This document shows, one piece after another, positions 55,525 to 64,000 of a DNA stretch of 64,000 bases (position 1 is its first letter; the number at the start of each line of letters is the position of its first letter). The DNA is taken from NCBI RefSeq assembly GCF_029338315.1, contig NZ_CP119794.1, positions 1,116,001 to 1,180,000 on the forward strand, given 5' to 3'. The position numbers and the translations under genes were made by a program. This DNA comes from Haloarcula regularis (GTDB lineage Archaea; Halobacteriota; Halobacteria; Halobacteriales; Haloarculaceae). The notes below the pieces were generated by a model that worked only from the letters and a program-made list of their open reading frames with translations, had not been told where the DNA came from and did no database searches.

Positions 55525-55570
55525 ACGCGAGGCGAGGCGCCGGGCGGCTAAAAATCCACGCTGTCGGCGC

Positions 55571-55987
55571 TCACCGCTGCCTGACGATGTGGACGTCGAA
55601 GGCGTCGTCGTCGCCCACCTCGGTCATCGGCACGACGACGTCCTCGGTGTCGTTGCTGCCGAGGAAGAGGACGCTGGCATCGACGTCGCGGGCCACCTGC
55701 GTGATGGTCTCGGAGAGCTCGGAGGCCGAGTACGCGCTGAAGTCCTCGTAGCGGAGCTCGGCGTCGTCGGTGGCCTCCTCGATCTTCCGGCGCAGGTCGC
55801 TCGCCGCCGTCTCGGCCGCGAAGTCCTCGGTCGGGTCGACGCGGCGGCGCCGCTGTGCGTAGTCCGAGCCCGTCGGGACGAGACTCACCGCGACGACGTC
55901 GGTGTCGAGCGCGGCGCCGTAGGTCACGGCGCGGTCGAGTGCGGTTTCCGCCTGGGGCGACCCGTCGAACGGGACGAGAAATACCAT
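55571..55987 (-). CDS. Universal stress protein, UspA family
   Basis: A 138-residue protein starting MVFLVPFDGSPQAETALDRA, then TDVVAVSLVPTGSDYAQR, ELSETITQVARDVDASVLFL. The ATP-loop glycines expected near the C-terminus are replaced by GSNDTEDVVVPMTE, so it may not bind ATP. It precedes larC by 46 bases on the same strand. The ATG at 55987 is the only family-like start. Confidence 0.8.
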   Translation of the reverse strand: MVFLVPFDGSPQAETALDRAVTYGAALDTDVVAVSLVPTGSDYAQRRRRVDPTEDFAAETAASDLRRKIEEATDDAELRYEDFSAYSASELSETITQVARDVDASVLFLGSNDTEDVVVPMTEVGDDDAFDVHIVRQR

Positions 55988-56208
55988 ACCCGGCGTATCG
56001 GGGCCACCCCTATCAAAGACGGCGGTGCCGGCAGGTCCTGTGGACGACTCCGCGACGCCGCCGCGGACGGGACCTGACGCCGTGCCGTCCGGCACGACGT
56101 GCGCCCTGATAGCACGACACGTAAATATCCGTCGCCGTCCCCTCGTGGCCGCCGGTAGCATAAAGCATATCTCTCGGGATACCCGACTGTACGGTAACCC
56201 AGTCTACT

Positions 56209-58434
56209 ATGAACGAAGTGCAACTAGAAGTGGCGAAAGCGTACCCGAACGACTCGGGGCGCGGCATCGCCCGTCTGGACCCCGATACGTTGTTGCATCT
56301 CAAGCTCTCTCCAGGTGATATCATCGAGATCGAGGGCAGCGACACGACCGCCGCCAAGGTGTGGCGCGCCGACCGGCAGGATTGGAACACCGACACGGTG
56401 CGCATCGACGGTTTCACCCGCCAAAATGCCGACGTGGGCATCGGCGAGCGCGTCACCATCCGGAAGGCCGAAGCCGAGAAAGCCGACAAGCTGGTGCTCG
56501 CGCCGCCCGAGGAGGCCAGCGTCCAGTTCGGCTCGGACGCCGCCGGGATGGTGAAACGGCAGATCCTCAAGCGGCCGGTCGTCGAGCGCGACATCGTCCC
56601 CGTGATGTCCTCGACGAACCACCCGTTCATGCGCTCGCCCGGCCAGGCCATCCCGCTGATCGCCGTCGAGACCGAGCCCGAGGGCGTCTGTCTCATCACC
56701 GAGGACACCGAGGTGGAACTGCGCGAGGAACCCATCTCCGGCTTCGAGAAGACCGGTGGCGGCATCACCTACGAGGACATCGGCGGCCTCCAGGGCGAGA
56801 TCCAGCGGGTCCGCGAGATGGTCGAACTGCCGATGAAACACCCCCAGATCTTCAAGAAGCTGGGCATCGAGCCGCCCCAGGGGGTCCTGCTGCACGGGCC
56901 GCCGGGCACCGGCAAGACCCTGCTCGCGAAAGCGGTCGCCAACGAGACCTCCGCCAGTTTCTTCTCTATCGCGGGGCCCGAGATCATCTCGAAGTACTAC
57001 GGCGAGTCCGAACAGCAACTGCGCGAGATCTTCGAGGACGCCAGCGAAGAAGCGCCCTCCATCATCTTCATCGACGAACTGGACTCCATCGCGCCCAAGC
57101 GCGAGGACGTCACCGGCGAGGTCGAACGCCGCGTCGTCGCCCAGCTGCTGACGATGATGGACGGCCTCGAGTCGCGGGGCCAGGTCATCGTCATCGCCGC
57201 GACCAACCGCGTCGACTCCGTCGACCCCGCGCTCCGTCGCCCCGGCCGCTTCGACCGCGAGATCGAGATCGGCGTCCCCGACGAGGTGGGCCGCGAGGAG
57301 ATCCTCCAGATCCACACCCGCGGGATGCCGCTGTCGGACGACGTCAAACTCTCGAAACTGGCGACCGACACCCACGGCTTCGTCGGCGCCGACATCGAGA
57401 GCCTGACCAAGGAGGCCGCGATGAAGGCCCTGCGCCGGTACCTCCCGGAGATCGACCTAGACCAGGAGGACATCCCGCCGAGCCTCATCGACCGGATGAT
57501 AATCAAACGGGACGACTTCAAGGGCGCGCTCAACGAGGTCTCGCCGAGCGCGATGCGGGAGGTGCTAGTCGAACTCCCGAAGGTCTCGTGGGATAGCGTC
57601 GGCGGCCTCAACGACGCCAAAGAACAGGTCCAGGAGGCCGTCGAGTGGCCGATGAACTCACCCGAGAAGTTCGAGCGCATGGGCGTCACCCCACCCTCTG
57701 GCGTGTTGCTCTACGGGCCACCGGGGACCGGCAAGACGCTCATGGCCAAGGCTGTCGCCAACGAGACGGACGCGAACTTCATCTCGGTTCGTGGACCCCA
57801 GCTGCTCAGCAAGTGGGTCGGGGAGAGCGAGAAGGCCATCCGCCAGACCTTCCGGAAGGCCCGACAGGTCGCGCCCACCGTCATCTTCTTCGACGAGCTC
57901 GACTCGCTGGCGCCCGGCCGCGGCGGCGAGATGGGCTCGAACGTCTCCGAGCGCGTCGTCAACCAGCTGCTGACCGAACTGGACGGACTGGAGGAGATGG
58001 AGGACGTGATGGTCATCGGCGCGACCAACCGCCCGGACATGATCGACCCCGCGCTCATCCGCTCGGGCCGGTTCGACCGGCTGGTGATGATCGGCGAACC
58101 CAGCACGGAGGGACGCGAGCAGATCCTCAAGATACACACCGAGAACACGCCGCTCTCGCCCGACGTCAGCCTGCGGGAGCTGGCCGAGATAAGCGAGGGC
58201 TTCGTCGGCTCGGATCTGGAGTCCATCGCCCGCGAGGCCGCCATCGAGGCGCTGCGCGAGGACGACGACGCCGACGAGGTCGAGATGCGCCACTTCCGGA
58301 AAGCCATGGACAGCGTCCGGCCGACCATCAACGACGACATCCGGGACTACTACGAGCAGATGGAAGAGGAGTTCAAGGGCGGGTCCAGCCCGCAGCGCCA
58401 GGCCGGCGGCAGCGGCCGTATCGGGTTCCAGTAA
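56209..58434 (+). CDS. cdc48: AAA ATPase CDC48/VAT
   Basis: 741 residues, normal for archaeal VAT/CDC48. N-terminal double-psi barrel ([20 protein letters not shown]) and CDC48 second N domain ([13 protein letters not shown]), then D1 with [18 protein letters not shown] (Walker A), [16 protein letters not shown] (Walker B) and [13 protein letters not shown], and D2 with [35 protein letters not shown] and [13 protein letters not shown]. It unfolds substrates and hands them to the proteasome. The C-terminal tail is short and ends GGSGRIGFQ, without the HbYX motif. Fdh gene follows convergently 9 bases later. Confidence 0.94.
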   Translation: MNEVQLEVAKAYPNDSGRGIARLDPDTLLHLKLSPGDIIEIEGSDTTAAKVWRADRQDWNTDTVRIDGFTRQNADVGIGERVTIRKAEAEKADKLVLAPPEEASVQFGSDAAGMVKRQILKRPVVERDIVPVMSSTNHPFMRSPGQAIPLIAVETEPEGVCLITEDTEVELREEPISGFEKTGGGITYEDIGGLQGEIQRVREMVELPMKHPQIFKKLGIEPPQGVLLHGPPGTGKTLLAKAVANETSASFFSIAGPEIISKYYGESEQQLREIFEDASEEAPSIIFIDELDSIAPKREDVTGEVERRVVAQLLTMMDGLESRGQVIVIAATNRVDSVDPALRRPGRFDREIEIGVPDEVGREEILQIHTRGMPLSDDVKLSKLATDTHGFVGADIESLTKEAAMKALRRYLPEIDLDQEDIPPSLIDRMIIKRDDFKGALNEVSPSAMREVLVELPKVSWDSVGGLNDAKEQVQEAVEWPMNSPEKFERMGVTPPSGVLLYGPPGTGKTLMAKAVANETDANFISVRGPQLLSKWVGESEKAIRQTFRKARQVAPTVIFFDELDSLAPGRGGEMGSNVSERVVNQLLTELDGLEEMEDVMVIGATNRPDMIDPALIRSGRFDRLVMIGEPSTEGREQILKIHTENTPLSPDVSLRELAEISEGFVGSDLESIAREAAIEALREDDDADEVEMRHFRKAMDSVRPTINDDIRDYYEQMEEEFKGGSSPQRQAGGSGRIGFQ

Positions 58435-58443
58435 TCCCCACCG

Positions 58444-60573
58444 TCAGTCGTCCGCTCTGGCGTCGTCGTCGGCTTCGATCTCGACGTCGATCTCGACCGC
58501 CGCGGCCTTGTACTCGGGAATCTTCGCCCGGTCGTCGAGCACGTCGTTCGTCAGCCGATTCGCGGAGGCGGCCGCGAAGTGCGGCGTGGTCCAGACGACG
58601 CCCTCCTTGATGTCCTCGGTGACGTCCGCACGGACCCGTATCTCGCCCCGACGGGACCGAAGTGTCACGTAGTCGCCGTCCTCGATGTCGTACCGCTCGG
58701 CGTCGTTGGGGTGGATGTCGACGAAGTTCTCCGGGTGCTGGCGCGAGAGCGTCGGCGAGCGCCGGCTCATCGTCCCGGTGTTGTAGTGTTCCTCCAGGCG
58801 GGCGGTGGTGAGGACCAGCGGGTACTCGTCGTCGGGGGCCTCCTTGGGTTCCTGGTGGACGACGCCCTCGATCTGTCCGCGGCCGTTCTCGGTCTCGAAC
58901 GCGTCTTGGTAGAGGTACTGGTCGCCCTCGTCGCCCGGTTCGTAGCAGGGCCAGTGGATGCCCTCCTCGCCGAGGCGGTCGTAGGTCATGCCGTGCATGA
59001 TGGGACAGACCTGGCGCAGTTCCTCGAAGACCGCCTCGGGCCCGTCGAAGTCGAACCCCCCGCCGAACAACCGGGTGCCGACTTCACAGAGGATGTCGAG
59101 GTCGTGGCGGGTGTTCTCGTGGACCTTGTGGACGCCGCGCATCCGCTGGACGCGCCGGTCGGTGTTGGTGACGGTGCCGTCGCGTTCCGCCCAGGTCGTC
59201 GCAGGCAGCACGACGTCGGCGAGTTCGGCGGTCTCGGTCATGAAGATGTCCTGGACACAGAGGAACTCCAGGTCCTCCCTGAAGCGCCGCTCGGTGGCGT
59301 TGCCGTCGGGTTCGCTCATGATCGGGTTCTCGCCCATGACATAGAGACCGAAGACGGAGTCGCCGATGGCGTGAGATATCTCGACGTTCGTGAGGCCGGG
59401 TTCGCCGGGAACCTCGAAGCCCCAGACGTCCTCGACTGACTCGCGGGCCTCGTCGTCGTCGACCAGTTGATAGCCCGGCAGGACGTTTGGCATCGCGCCG
59501 ACGTCGCAGGTCCCCTGGACGTTGTTCTGCCCGCGGAGCGGGTTCACGCCAGTCCCCGGGCGGCCGAGGTTGCCCGTGACGAGCGCGAGGTTGATCTCGT
59601 TTTGGACGTTGTCGACGCCGCAGGTGTGCTGGGACATGCCCATCCCGGTGAAGATGGCGGCGTTGTTCGCCATCGCGTACGTCTCGGCGGCGCGTTCGAT
59701 GTCAGAGAGCGGGACGCCACAGGTCTCGGCGGCAGCGGCCTTATCGAAGTCTTCGAGGCGTTCCTGGAGGTGCTCGAATCCCTCGGTCCGTTCCGCGACG
59801 AACTTCTCGTCGAGCCAGCCCGCATCGGGCTCTTCCTCGTGGTTCTCGAGGATAGTCTTGAGGACGACGTTCAACAGCGGGATGTCCGTCCCGGGCTTCA
59901 GCTGGAGGTGCATGTGGCGCTCGGTCCCCTCGATGTCGAACGACCGCGTCGTCTTGTTGGCGTGAGGGTCGACCTGGACGACCGTCGCGCCCTCGAGGAC
60001 GGCCTGCCGGAAGTACTGGCTGTTGGCGATGGGGTGTTGCTCGCCGGGATTGGCCCCCTGGATCCAGAGGACGTCGGCGGCGTCCTCGAGGTCGGCCATG
60101 CTGTTGGTCATCGCGCCCATCCCGAGGCTGGTCCGGAGGGCCCAGACCGTCGAGGCGTGGCACATCCGCGTGCAGTTGTCGACCTGGTTGGTGCCGTAGC
60201 GGCGCGCGAGCTTCTGGAGCAGGTAGTTCTCCTCGTTCATCGTCTTCGACGAGCCGAAAAAGCCCATCCCGTCGGGCCCGTGGGTCTCGCGGATGCGCTC
60301 CATCTCTGTGACGATCAGGTCGTAGGCTTCCTCCCAGGTCGCCTCCCGGAACTCGCCGTCTTCCTCGACGAGCGGGTCCGTCAGTCGGTCCTCGTGGTCG
60401 ACGACCTCCGTCGCCGCGCCGCCCTTGATGCAGATGCTGCCCTCGTTGACCGGCGCGTCGGCCCACGGCACGAACCGCATGTCGCCGGGCTCGTCACCGG
60501 GTTGCACCTGGATGCCACAGCCGACGCCGCAGTACGGGCAGATCGTCTTCACCGGGGGGTTGTTTCGTGACAT
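58444..60573 (-). CDS. fdhA: Formate-dehydrogenase-like molybdopterin oxidoreductase, catalytic subunit
   Basis: 709 residues from the ATG at 60573. A 4Fe-4S site (TICPYCGVGCGIQV ... GSICIKGGA) is followed by the molybdenum-binding domain with the catalytic Cys region NCTRMCHASTVWALRTS (Cys, no selenocysteine), WIQGANPGEQHPIANSQYF, VGENPIMSEPDGNATE and DVVLPATTWAERDGTVTNTD, then the C-terminal MGD domain (RSPTLSRQHPENFVDIHPND). The length matches FdhF-type cytoplasmic enzymes. MobA, which makes MGD, is encoded nearby. No dedicated electron-transfer subunit gene is next to it. The actual substrate may differ from formate. Confidence 0.88.
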   Translation of the reverse strand: MSRNNPPVKTICPYCGVGCGIQVQPGDEPGDMRFVPWADAPVNEGSICIKGGAATEVVDHEDRLTDPLVEEDGEFREATWEEAYDLIVTEMERIRETHGPDGMGFFGSSKTMNEENYLLQKLARRYGTNQVDNCTRMCHASTVWALRTSLGMGAMTNSMADLEDAADVLWIQGANPGEQHPIANSQYFRQAVLEGATVVQVDPHANKTTRSFDIEGTERHMHLQLKPGTDIPLLNVVLKTILENHEEEPDAGWLDEKFVAERTEGFEHLQERLEDFDKAAAAETCGVPLSDIERAAETYAMANNAAIFTGMGMSQHTCGVDNVQNEINLALVTGNLGRPGTGVNPLRGQNNVQGTCDVGAMPNVLPGYQLVDDDEARESVEDVWGFEVPGEPGLTNVEISHAIGDSVFGLYVMGENPIMSEPDGNATERRFREDLEFLCVQDIFMTETAELADVVLPATTWAERDGTVTNTDRRVQRMRGVHKVHENTRHDLDILCEVGTRLFGGGFDFDGPEAVFEELRQVCPIMHGMTYDRLGEEGIHWPCYEPGDEGDQYLYQDAFETENGRGQIEGVVHQEPKEAPDDEYPLVLTTARLEEHYNTGTMSRRSPTLSRQHPENFVDIHPNDAERYDIEDGDYVTLRSRRGEIRVRADVTEDIKEGVVWTTPHFAAASANRLTNDVLDDRAKIPEYKAAAVEIDVEIEADDDARADD

Positions 60574-60700
60574 GTGAACACTTGTCTTACTCGGACGTTC
60601 CTCGCCCCAGCGAGTTGTACTTTTCCTCGACGGGACCGTCGACGCCGGTTCGATCCAGCGAGGCGAACGTTCACCTGGCACAGGGACGTACGGCAACGTG

Positions 60701-61276
60701 ATGGACCTCACCGAGTCAGTGGTTCGCGACCGGGCGCGGGAGTACGCCGCGGTCGAGCCGCTGTACGACGTCGAACAGCAACACGTCGACATCCTCCCGG
60801 ACACGTTCGCCGGCGGCGAGTACGGCCGCCGGGACGTCCAGTGGGTCGTCCGGTGGTACGTCCGTCGCTACCTCGGTGCGTACCCCGACCGGGAGCGCCG
60901 CGCGGTCGAGGATACCTTCCGCGACAACGACTTCGGGACCGTGCTGGAGACGCTCGAAGCCGTCACGGCCGACGACGAGGGCCCCGCTGGGGCGCTGGCG
61001 GCGCTGACCGACCTGGCGGGCGTGGACGTCCCGGTCGCCTCCGCCTTCCTCCAGTTCCTCGCGCCCGAGCGGTACGTCGCCGTCGACGAGCGAACATGGC
61101 GGGTTCTCCGGGCGGCGGGCGAGCTCGACGAGCCCTACCCGGACCCGCCCGCGAGAGACGAGTACCGCACGTTCGACGAAGCCTGTCGGCGCGTCATGGA
61201 CCGGACCGGCGTCGACGCCTGGACGCTCTACCGGGCCCTCTGGCGGCTCTGGGCCGCGGAGTTCGGCGATGCGTAG
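60701..61276 (+). CDS. Uncharacterised helical protein, helix-hairpin-helix glycosylase-like
   Basis: A 191-residue protein (ATG at 60701; a GTG directly before it is possible). LAALTDLAGVDVPVASAFLQ, FLAPERYVAVDERTWRVLRA and DEACRRVMDRTGVDAWTLYR resemble the HhH-containing half of base-excision glycosylases, but the catalytic Lys/Asp pair cannot be assigned with confidence. It overlaps mobA by eight bases, so it belongs to the Mo-cofactor operon. It may be a DNA-repair relative or a structural homologue with another role. Confidence 0.6.
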   Translation: MDLTESVVRDRAREYAAVEPLYDVEQQHVDILPDTFAGGEYGRRDVQWVVRWYVRRYLGAYPDRERRAVEDTFRDNDFGTVLETLEAVTADDEGPAGALAALTDLAGVDVPVASAFLQFLAPERYVAVDERTWRVLRAAGELDEPYPDPPARDEYRTFDEACRRVMDRTGVDAWTLYRALWRLWAAEFGDA

Positions 61277-61895
61277 CGGCGTCGTCGTCGCCGGCGGACG
61301 CTCGACCCGGTTCGGCGGGGCCGACAAGGCCGTCGCGACGCTCGCCGGCACCCCGATGGTTCGCCGCGTCGCGGACCGCCTCCTCGACGTCGTCGGGGAG
61401 CTGGTGGTGAACTGCCGGCCCGACCAGACGCCCGCCGTCCGCGAGGCGATGGCCGGCTATCCGCTGCCGGTGCGCTACGGCGAGGACGAGGAGCCCGACC
61501 GGGGCCCCGTCGCGGGCATCCGGAACGGCCTGCGCGAGGCCGGCGGAGAGTACGCGGCCGTCGTCGCCTGCGACATGCCCTTCGTCGAACCGGCGCTGCT
61601 AGAGTTCCTCTTCGACCGGGCCGCGGGCGCGGATGCCGCCGTCCCGCGACTGTCGTCCGGGTGGTTCCAGACGACCCAGGCGGTCTACCGGACCGAGGCG
61701 ATGGTCGCGGCCTGCGATATCGCGCTCGAGGCGGAGAACCCGCGGATACTCCGGCCCATCGACGAGCTCGAGGACGTTGTCGTCGTCGAGGAAGCGGCCG
61801 TCGAGTCGGTCGCCTCGACGGAGTCCTTCGAGAATATCAACACTCCCGATGAGTTCGCGGCCGCTGCCGAGCGACTCCGGGAGCGAGAGAGGTAG
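61269..61895 (+). CDS. mobA: Molybdenum cofactor guanylyltransferase MobA
   Basis: 208 residues: RSGVVVAGGRSTRFGGADKA (GTP loop with GG-x-S-x-R-F-G-x-DK pattern), VNCRPDQTPAVREAM, EPDRGPVAGIRNGLREAGG and AAVVACDMPFVEPALLEFLF. The catalytic Asp is in ACDMPF. It links GMP to molybdopterin, making MGD for the neighbouring Fdh-like enzyme. A frame overlap of eight bases with the preceding gene shows co-transcription. C-terminal FENINTPDEFAAA fits the family. Confidence 0.9.
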   Translation: MRSGVVVAGGRSTRFGGADKAVATLAGTPMVRRVADRLLDVVGELVVNCRPDQTPAVREAMAGYPLPVRYGEDEEPDRGPVAGIRNGLREAGGEYAAVVACDMPFVEPALLEFLFDRAAGADAAVPRLSSGWFQTTQAVYRTEAMVAACDIALEAENPRILRPIDELEDVVVVEEAAVESVASTESFENINTPDEFAAAAERLRERER

Positions 61896-61908
61896 GTGCG
61901 ACGCCGCG

Positions 61909-62643
61909 CTAGTCGACCACCGCGACCAGCGGGTCGTCGGCGAGCATCGACGTCAGCGCGACCCGCGGCACGTCCGCTCGCTCGTGAATCACGGCCGCGA
62001 TCTCCCGCGCGACGGTCCCCCACTCGTCGTCGTCGACCTTGTTGAGGAGCGGAATCGCCGTCGCCCCGTCGGGAACGTCCTTCAGCCCACCGTCGGGGCT
62101 CGACAGCACCCGTCCGACGTGTTCGGACCGAATCTCCTCGCCCATCGAGAGGCCGGTCAGCGCGGCGACGCGCTCCGGCCGGTGGACCGCCGCGTCGGTC
62201 AGGGGTTCGCCGACGACCTGGACGCTCGCGACGGGCACGACGACGTCGACCGCCGCCGGGAGCTGTGGCTCCCGGTCGCCGGGGGCCTTGAACTCGCGGG
62301 TGCGCGCGCCGTCGGCCTTGACCAGCGTCGTGCCGACGGGGTCGGCCGCGGCTATCGCCTCGACCGTCTCGGGGTCGTAGCCGCGGTACCGGTCGGGGCG
62401 TTCCTGCTCGGGGACCAGTCCGAGGGGCCACGTGTCGTCGCCCGCTGCCTCGATGGCTTCGAGTGGTGACTCGGTGACACGTACCGTCGCGACGCGGTCA
62501 TCGAATATCGGGATGCGAACGGTCGCCGTCACCACGGCGCGGTCCAGTCGCTCGGCGAGGGTGTACAGTGTTGACTTCTTGCCGCCCGCGCCGACGACAC
62601 AGACCAGGCCCTCCCGGGCCTGGAGAGCCACTGTCAGGTCCAT
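61909..62643 (-). CDS. yqeC: YqeC-type putative selenium/molybdenum-hydroxylase cofactor protein
   Basis: 244 residues from the ATG at 62643. GLVCVVGAGGKKSTLYTLAE is a P-loop-like segment, with VVTATVRIPIFDD, TTLVKADGARTREFKAPGDR, VVPVASVQVVGEPLTDAAVH, HRPERVAALTGLS and PLLNKVDDDEW following. It belongs to a family linked with selenium-dependent molybdenum hydroxylases, though no selenium genes are in view. It is convergent with mobA and near the Fdh-like gene, supporting a molybdenum-enzyme role. Confidence 0.85.
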   Translation of the reverse strand: MDLTVALQAREGLVCVVGAGGKKSTLYTLAERLDRAVVTATVRIPIFDDRVATVRVTESPLEAIEAAGDDTWPLGLVPEQERPDRYRGYDPETVEAIAAADPVGTTLVKADGARTREFKAPGDREPQLPAAVDVVVPVASVQVVGEPLTDAAVHRPERVAALTGLSMGEEIRSEHVGRVLSSPDGGLKDVPDGATAIPLLNKVDDDEWGTVAREIAAVIHERADVPRVALTSMLADDPLVAVVD

Positions 62644-62744
62644 CCACCGGATGCTTCGGTGCCGGCACACCTCACTCTGCCGGTCGGACGGCGAGGGTCG
62701 CGGCCATTCCCGTGTGCCTGTTATTCCAGTATTCAAATGAGAGA

Positions 62745-62753
62745 TTATATAAG
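62745..62753 (+). promoter_or_regulatory. Strong TATA box without a surviving gene
   Basis: TTATATAAG is one of the best TATA matches in the window. It lies about 27 bases before the remnant lipoprotein frame starting at about 62778, which lacks a start codon. Confidence 0.5.
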
Positions 62754-62777
62754 TTTACCATCAGTCATATCATCGGC

Positions 62778-62910
62778 TGACCACTCTCTGGCCGAACAGT
62801 CCTCCGGGGCACCGCACCCGGACTCGTCGTGGCGCTGGCCGGCTGTACCGCACTGGGCGATTCCAGCGGCGAGCGAGCGAACGACGACGGGACGACGACG
62901 ACGTACGAAG
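62778..62910 (+). pseudogene. Remnant of a lipoprotein gene (signal peptide and lipobox)
   Basis: From 62793 the frame reads RTVLRGTAPGLVVALAGCTA followed by LGDSSGERANDDGTTTTYEG, which is the Tat-type signal, lipobox (LAGC at 62835-62846) and Thr/Asp-rich linker of a haloarchaeal lipoprotein. In-frame there is a TGA at 62778 and no start codon; the coding sequence runs out into the GGGCA repeat. The rest of the protein is missing. Confidence 0.55.
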
Positions 62911-62944
62911 GGCAGGGCAGGGCAGGGCAGGGCAGGGCAGGGCA
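62910..62944 (+). repeat. (GGGCA)7 tandem repeat
   Basis: Seven perfect copies of GGGCA. G-runs of three with two-base loops can form a G-quadruplex on the plus strand. It directly follows the lipoprotein remnant. Confidence 0.85.
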
Positions 62945-62955
62945 AACGAGCATGC

Positions 62956-63053
62956 GGCGGCGAAGCCGCCGTTTCACCGAGTGCGAGCGAAGCGAGCACT
63001 CGGCAGTTTCCCCAGGTTTTTGCAAGCGGGGGTCGCCTCCGGCGACCCCCCGC
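62956..63053. repeat. Three neighbouring inverted repeats (hairpins)
   Basis: GGCGGC/GCCGCC at 62956-62970 with a GAA loop; CCGAGTGC/GCACTCGG at 62977-63003; GCGGGGGTCGCC with its near-perfect partner at 63026-63053 (one bulged C). They lie between the lipoprotein remnant and the 3' end of the CBS-domain gene, where they could stop transcription from either side. Confidence 0.65.
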
Positions 63054-63065
63054 AGTAAAAAGTGG

Positions 63066-64000
63066 CTAGAGTTCGCCGAGTTTCCGGAGCACCTGGCCGC
63101 GGTACTCCTCGTCGGCCTGGACGCCCTTCAGTTCGAGGACGTTCCGTTCGAGTTTGTCCAGCGCGACGTTGAACGCCATCTCGGCCCCGTACCCCTCGCC
63201 GGAGCCGGCGGCCTGGCCCTTGTTGGTCCGGAGGCGGATCTGGCACTGGATGAGCGGGGTGCCGCGGAGCTTCTCCTTGTGCTCGTGGAACCGGACGTGG
63301 GCGTGCTGGACCTGCATCGCCTGGTACTTGTCCGCGACTGCGCCGATGTCGCTCCGGAGGTCGTCGCGGGAGATGGTGTCCAGCAGGTTGATGTTGGTGA
63401 TCTGGACGTCCATGTGGTCCTCCTCGGTGAAGGTCAGCGCCCGCAGCACGTCGGTCTTGGTGACGATGCCCTCGACGTGGATGTCGTCGTCCTCAGGCGT
63501 GACGACCAGCCCGGCGAAGTCGTTCTCCAGCATCCGGGCCACCGCGTCCCGGACGGAGGCGTCGAGCGTCACCGTCTCGACGGGGCTGCTCATCACGTCG
63601 TAGACCGGGATGTCGAGGATGCGCTGGATCTCGCCGGCGCGGTCGCCGGTGGTCGCCTTGTTCATGTCGCGGACGACGACGTCGACGACGTCGTGGCGGG
63701 TGACCATCCCCGTCAGGGCGTCGGCGTCGTCCAGCACGGGGAGACGGGAGATCCCGTGCTCGCGGAGGTGGTTGATGACCTGGCCGACGTTGGTGTCCTC
63801 GGCGACGGTGACGACGTTGTCGGTGTAGATCTGGTCGACGGTGAGGGCGTCCAGGTTCTCGAGGACGGCCTCCAGGATGTCGTCCTCGGTGACGATACCC
63901 CAGAGAGAATCGCCCTCGAAGACCGGCGCGATCTTGGTGCCGCCCTCGACGAGGACGCGGGCCACCTCCCGGACGTCGTCCCGGCGCCCGACCTTCGGCG
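63066..64000 (-). CDS. CBS-domain protein with C-terminal ribosome-hibernation-like domain, N-terminus cut by window
   Basis: About 311 residues lie inside the window; the frame is open past the right edge. Several CBS repeats: GDSLWGIVTEDDILEAVLEN, VITVAED-type segment with INHLREHGISRLPVLDDADA, VYDVMSSPVETVTLDASVRD and VEGIVTKTDVLRALTFTEED. The last about 115 residues (VQITNINLLDTISRDDLRSD, HVRFHEHKEKLRGTPLIQCQ) are folded like HPF/sigma-54-modulation proteins. CBS domains bind adenine nucleotides, so this could be an energy-sensing ribosome factor (inference). Confidence 0.8.
   Translation of the reverse strand, partial: PKVGRRDDVREVARVLVEGGTKIAPVFEGDSLWGIVTEDDILEAVLENLDALTVDQIYTDNVVTVAEDTNVGQVINHLREHGISRLPVLDDADALTGMVTRHDVVDVVVRDMNKATTGDRAGEIQRILDIPVYDVMSSPVETVTLDASVRDAVARMLENDFAGLVVTPEDDDIHVEGIVTKTDVLRALTFTEEDHMDVQITNINLLDTISRDDLRSDIGAVADKYQAMQVQHAHVRFHEHKEKLRGTPLIQCQIRLRTNKGQAAGSGEGYGAEMAFNVALDKLERNVLELKGVQADEEYRGQVLRKLGEL

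Noticed and set aside
62910..62944. A CRISPR-like repeat array
   Set aside because: Units are five bases with no spacers; it is a simple tandem repeat.

Overview
The window is from a halophilic archaeon. The encoded proteins are strongly acidic, GC is high in the housekeeping parts, promoters are TATA boxes placed about 25 to 28 bases before start codons (leaderless style), and the ribosomal proteins are archaeal (S4e, L32e, L19e, L18 fused in archaeal order). From memory the ribosomal proteins look most like Haloarcula and its relatives; that placement is an impression, not a search result. No rRNA, tRNA or CRISPR array was seen.

Layout. 1-8005 is the spc ribosomal operon (end of S17, then L14, L24, S4e, L5, S14, S8, L6, L32e, L19e, L18, S5, L30, L15, SecY), ending in a hairpin. 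8191-9724 is the scar of a mobile element: a winged-helix gene, a tyrosine recombinase cut off before its catalytic residues, and the start of an IS5-type transposase fused to it. 9786-41335 is a surface-glycan island of visibly lower and uneven GC: glycosyltransferases, four alkaline-phosphatase-superfamily enzymes, an O-antigen-polymerase-like membrane protein, acyl- and formyltransferases, an M28-like peptidase, and a nearly complete set of genes for a sialic/legionaminic-type nonulosonic acid (dehydratase, SDR, aminotransferase, PseG/SpsG-like hydrolase, two NeuB-type synthases, NeuA, a GT2-NeuA fusion, SpsF), followed by a PglK-like ABC transporter and a decayed Wzx flippase. 42120-64000 is housekeeping: membrane proteins and SppA, an APC permease with UspA domains, TrkA/TrkH potassium uptake, PhoU, RadB, LarC, CDC48, a formate-dehydrogenase-like molybdoenzyme with MobA and YqeC, and a CBS-domain protein running off the right edge.

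How the genes work together. The proposed island pathway is: the 4,6-dehydratase, SDR and aminotransferase make an amino-dideoxy sugar nucleotide; formyl/acyltransferases decorate it; the PseG/SpsG-like protein removes the nucleotide; NeuB condenses it with phosphoenolpyruvate; NeuA/SpsF activate it with CTP; GT2, GT4 and two KpsS/capsule-synthesis-like proteins transfer sugars; the ABC transporter flips the lipid-linked glycan. No oligosaccharyltransferase (AglB) lies in this window.

Data quality. At least nine genes, including the essential ribosomal protein L32e and RadB, are each broken by a loss of one or two bases. In seven of the nine the frame is restored by lengthening a homopolymer run. 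This looks like sequencing or assembly error more than true gene loss, so frameshifted genes are listed as CDS with the break position. The recombinase, transposase, flippase and a lipoprotein remnant are considered truly decayed.
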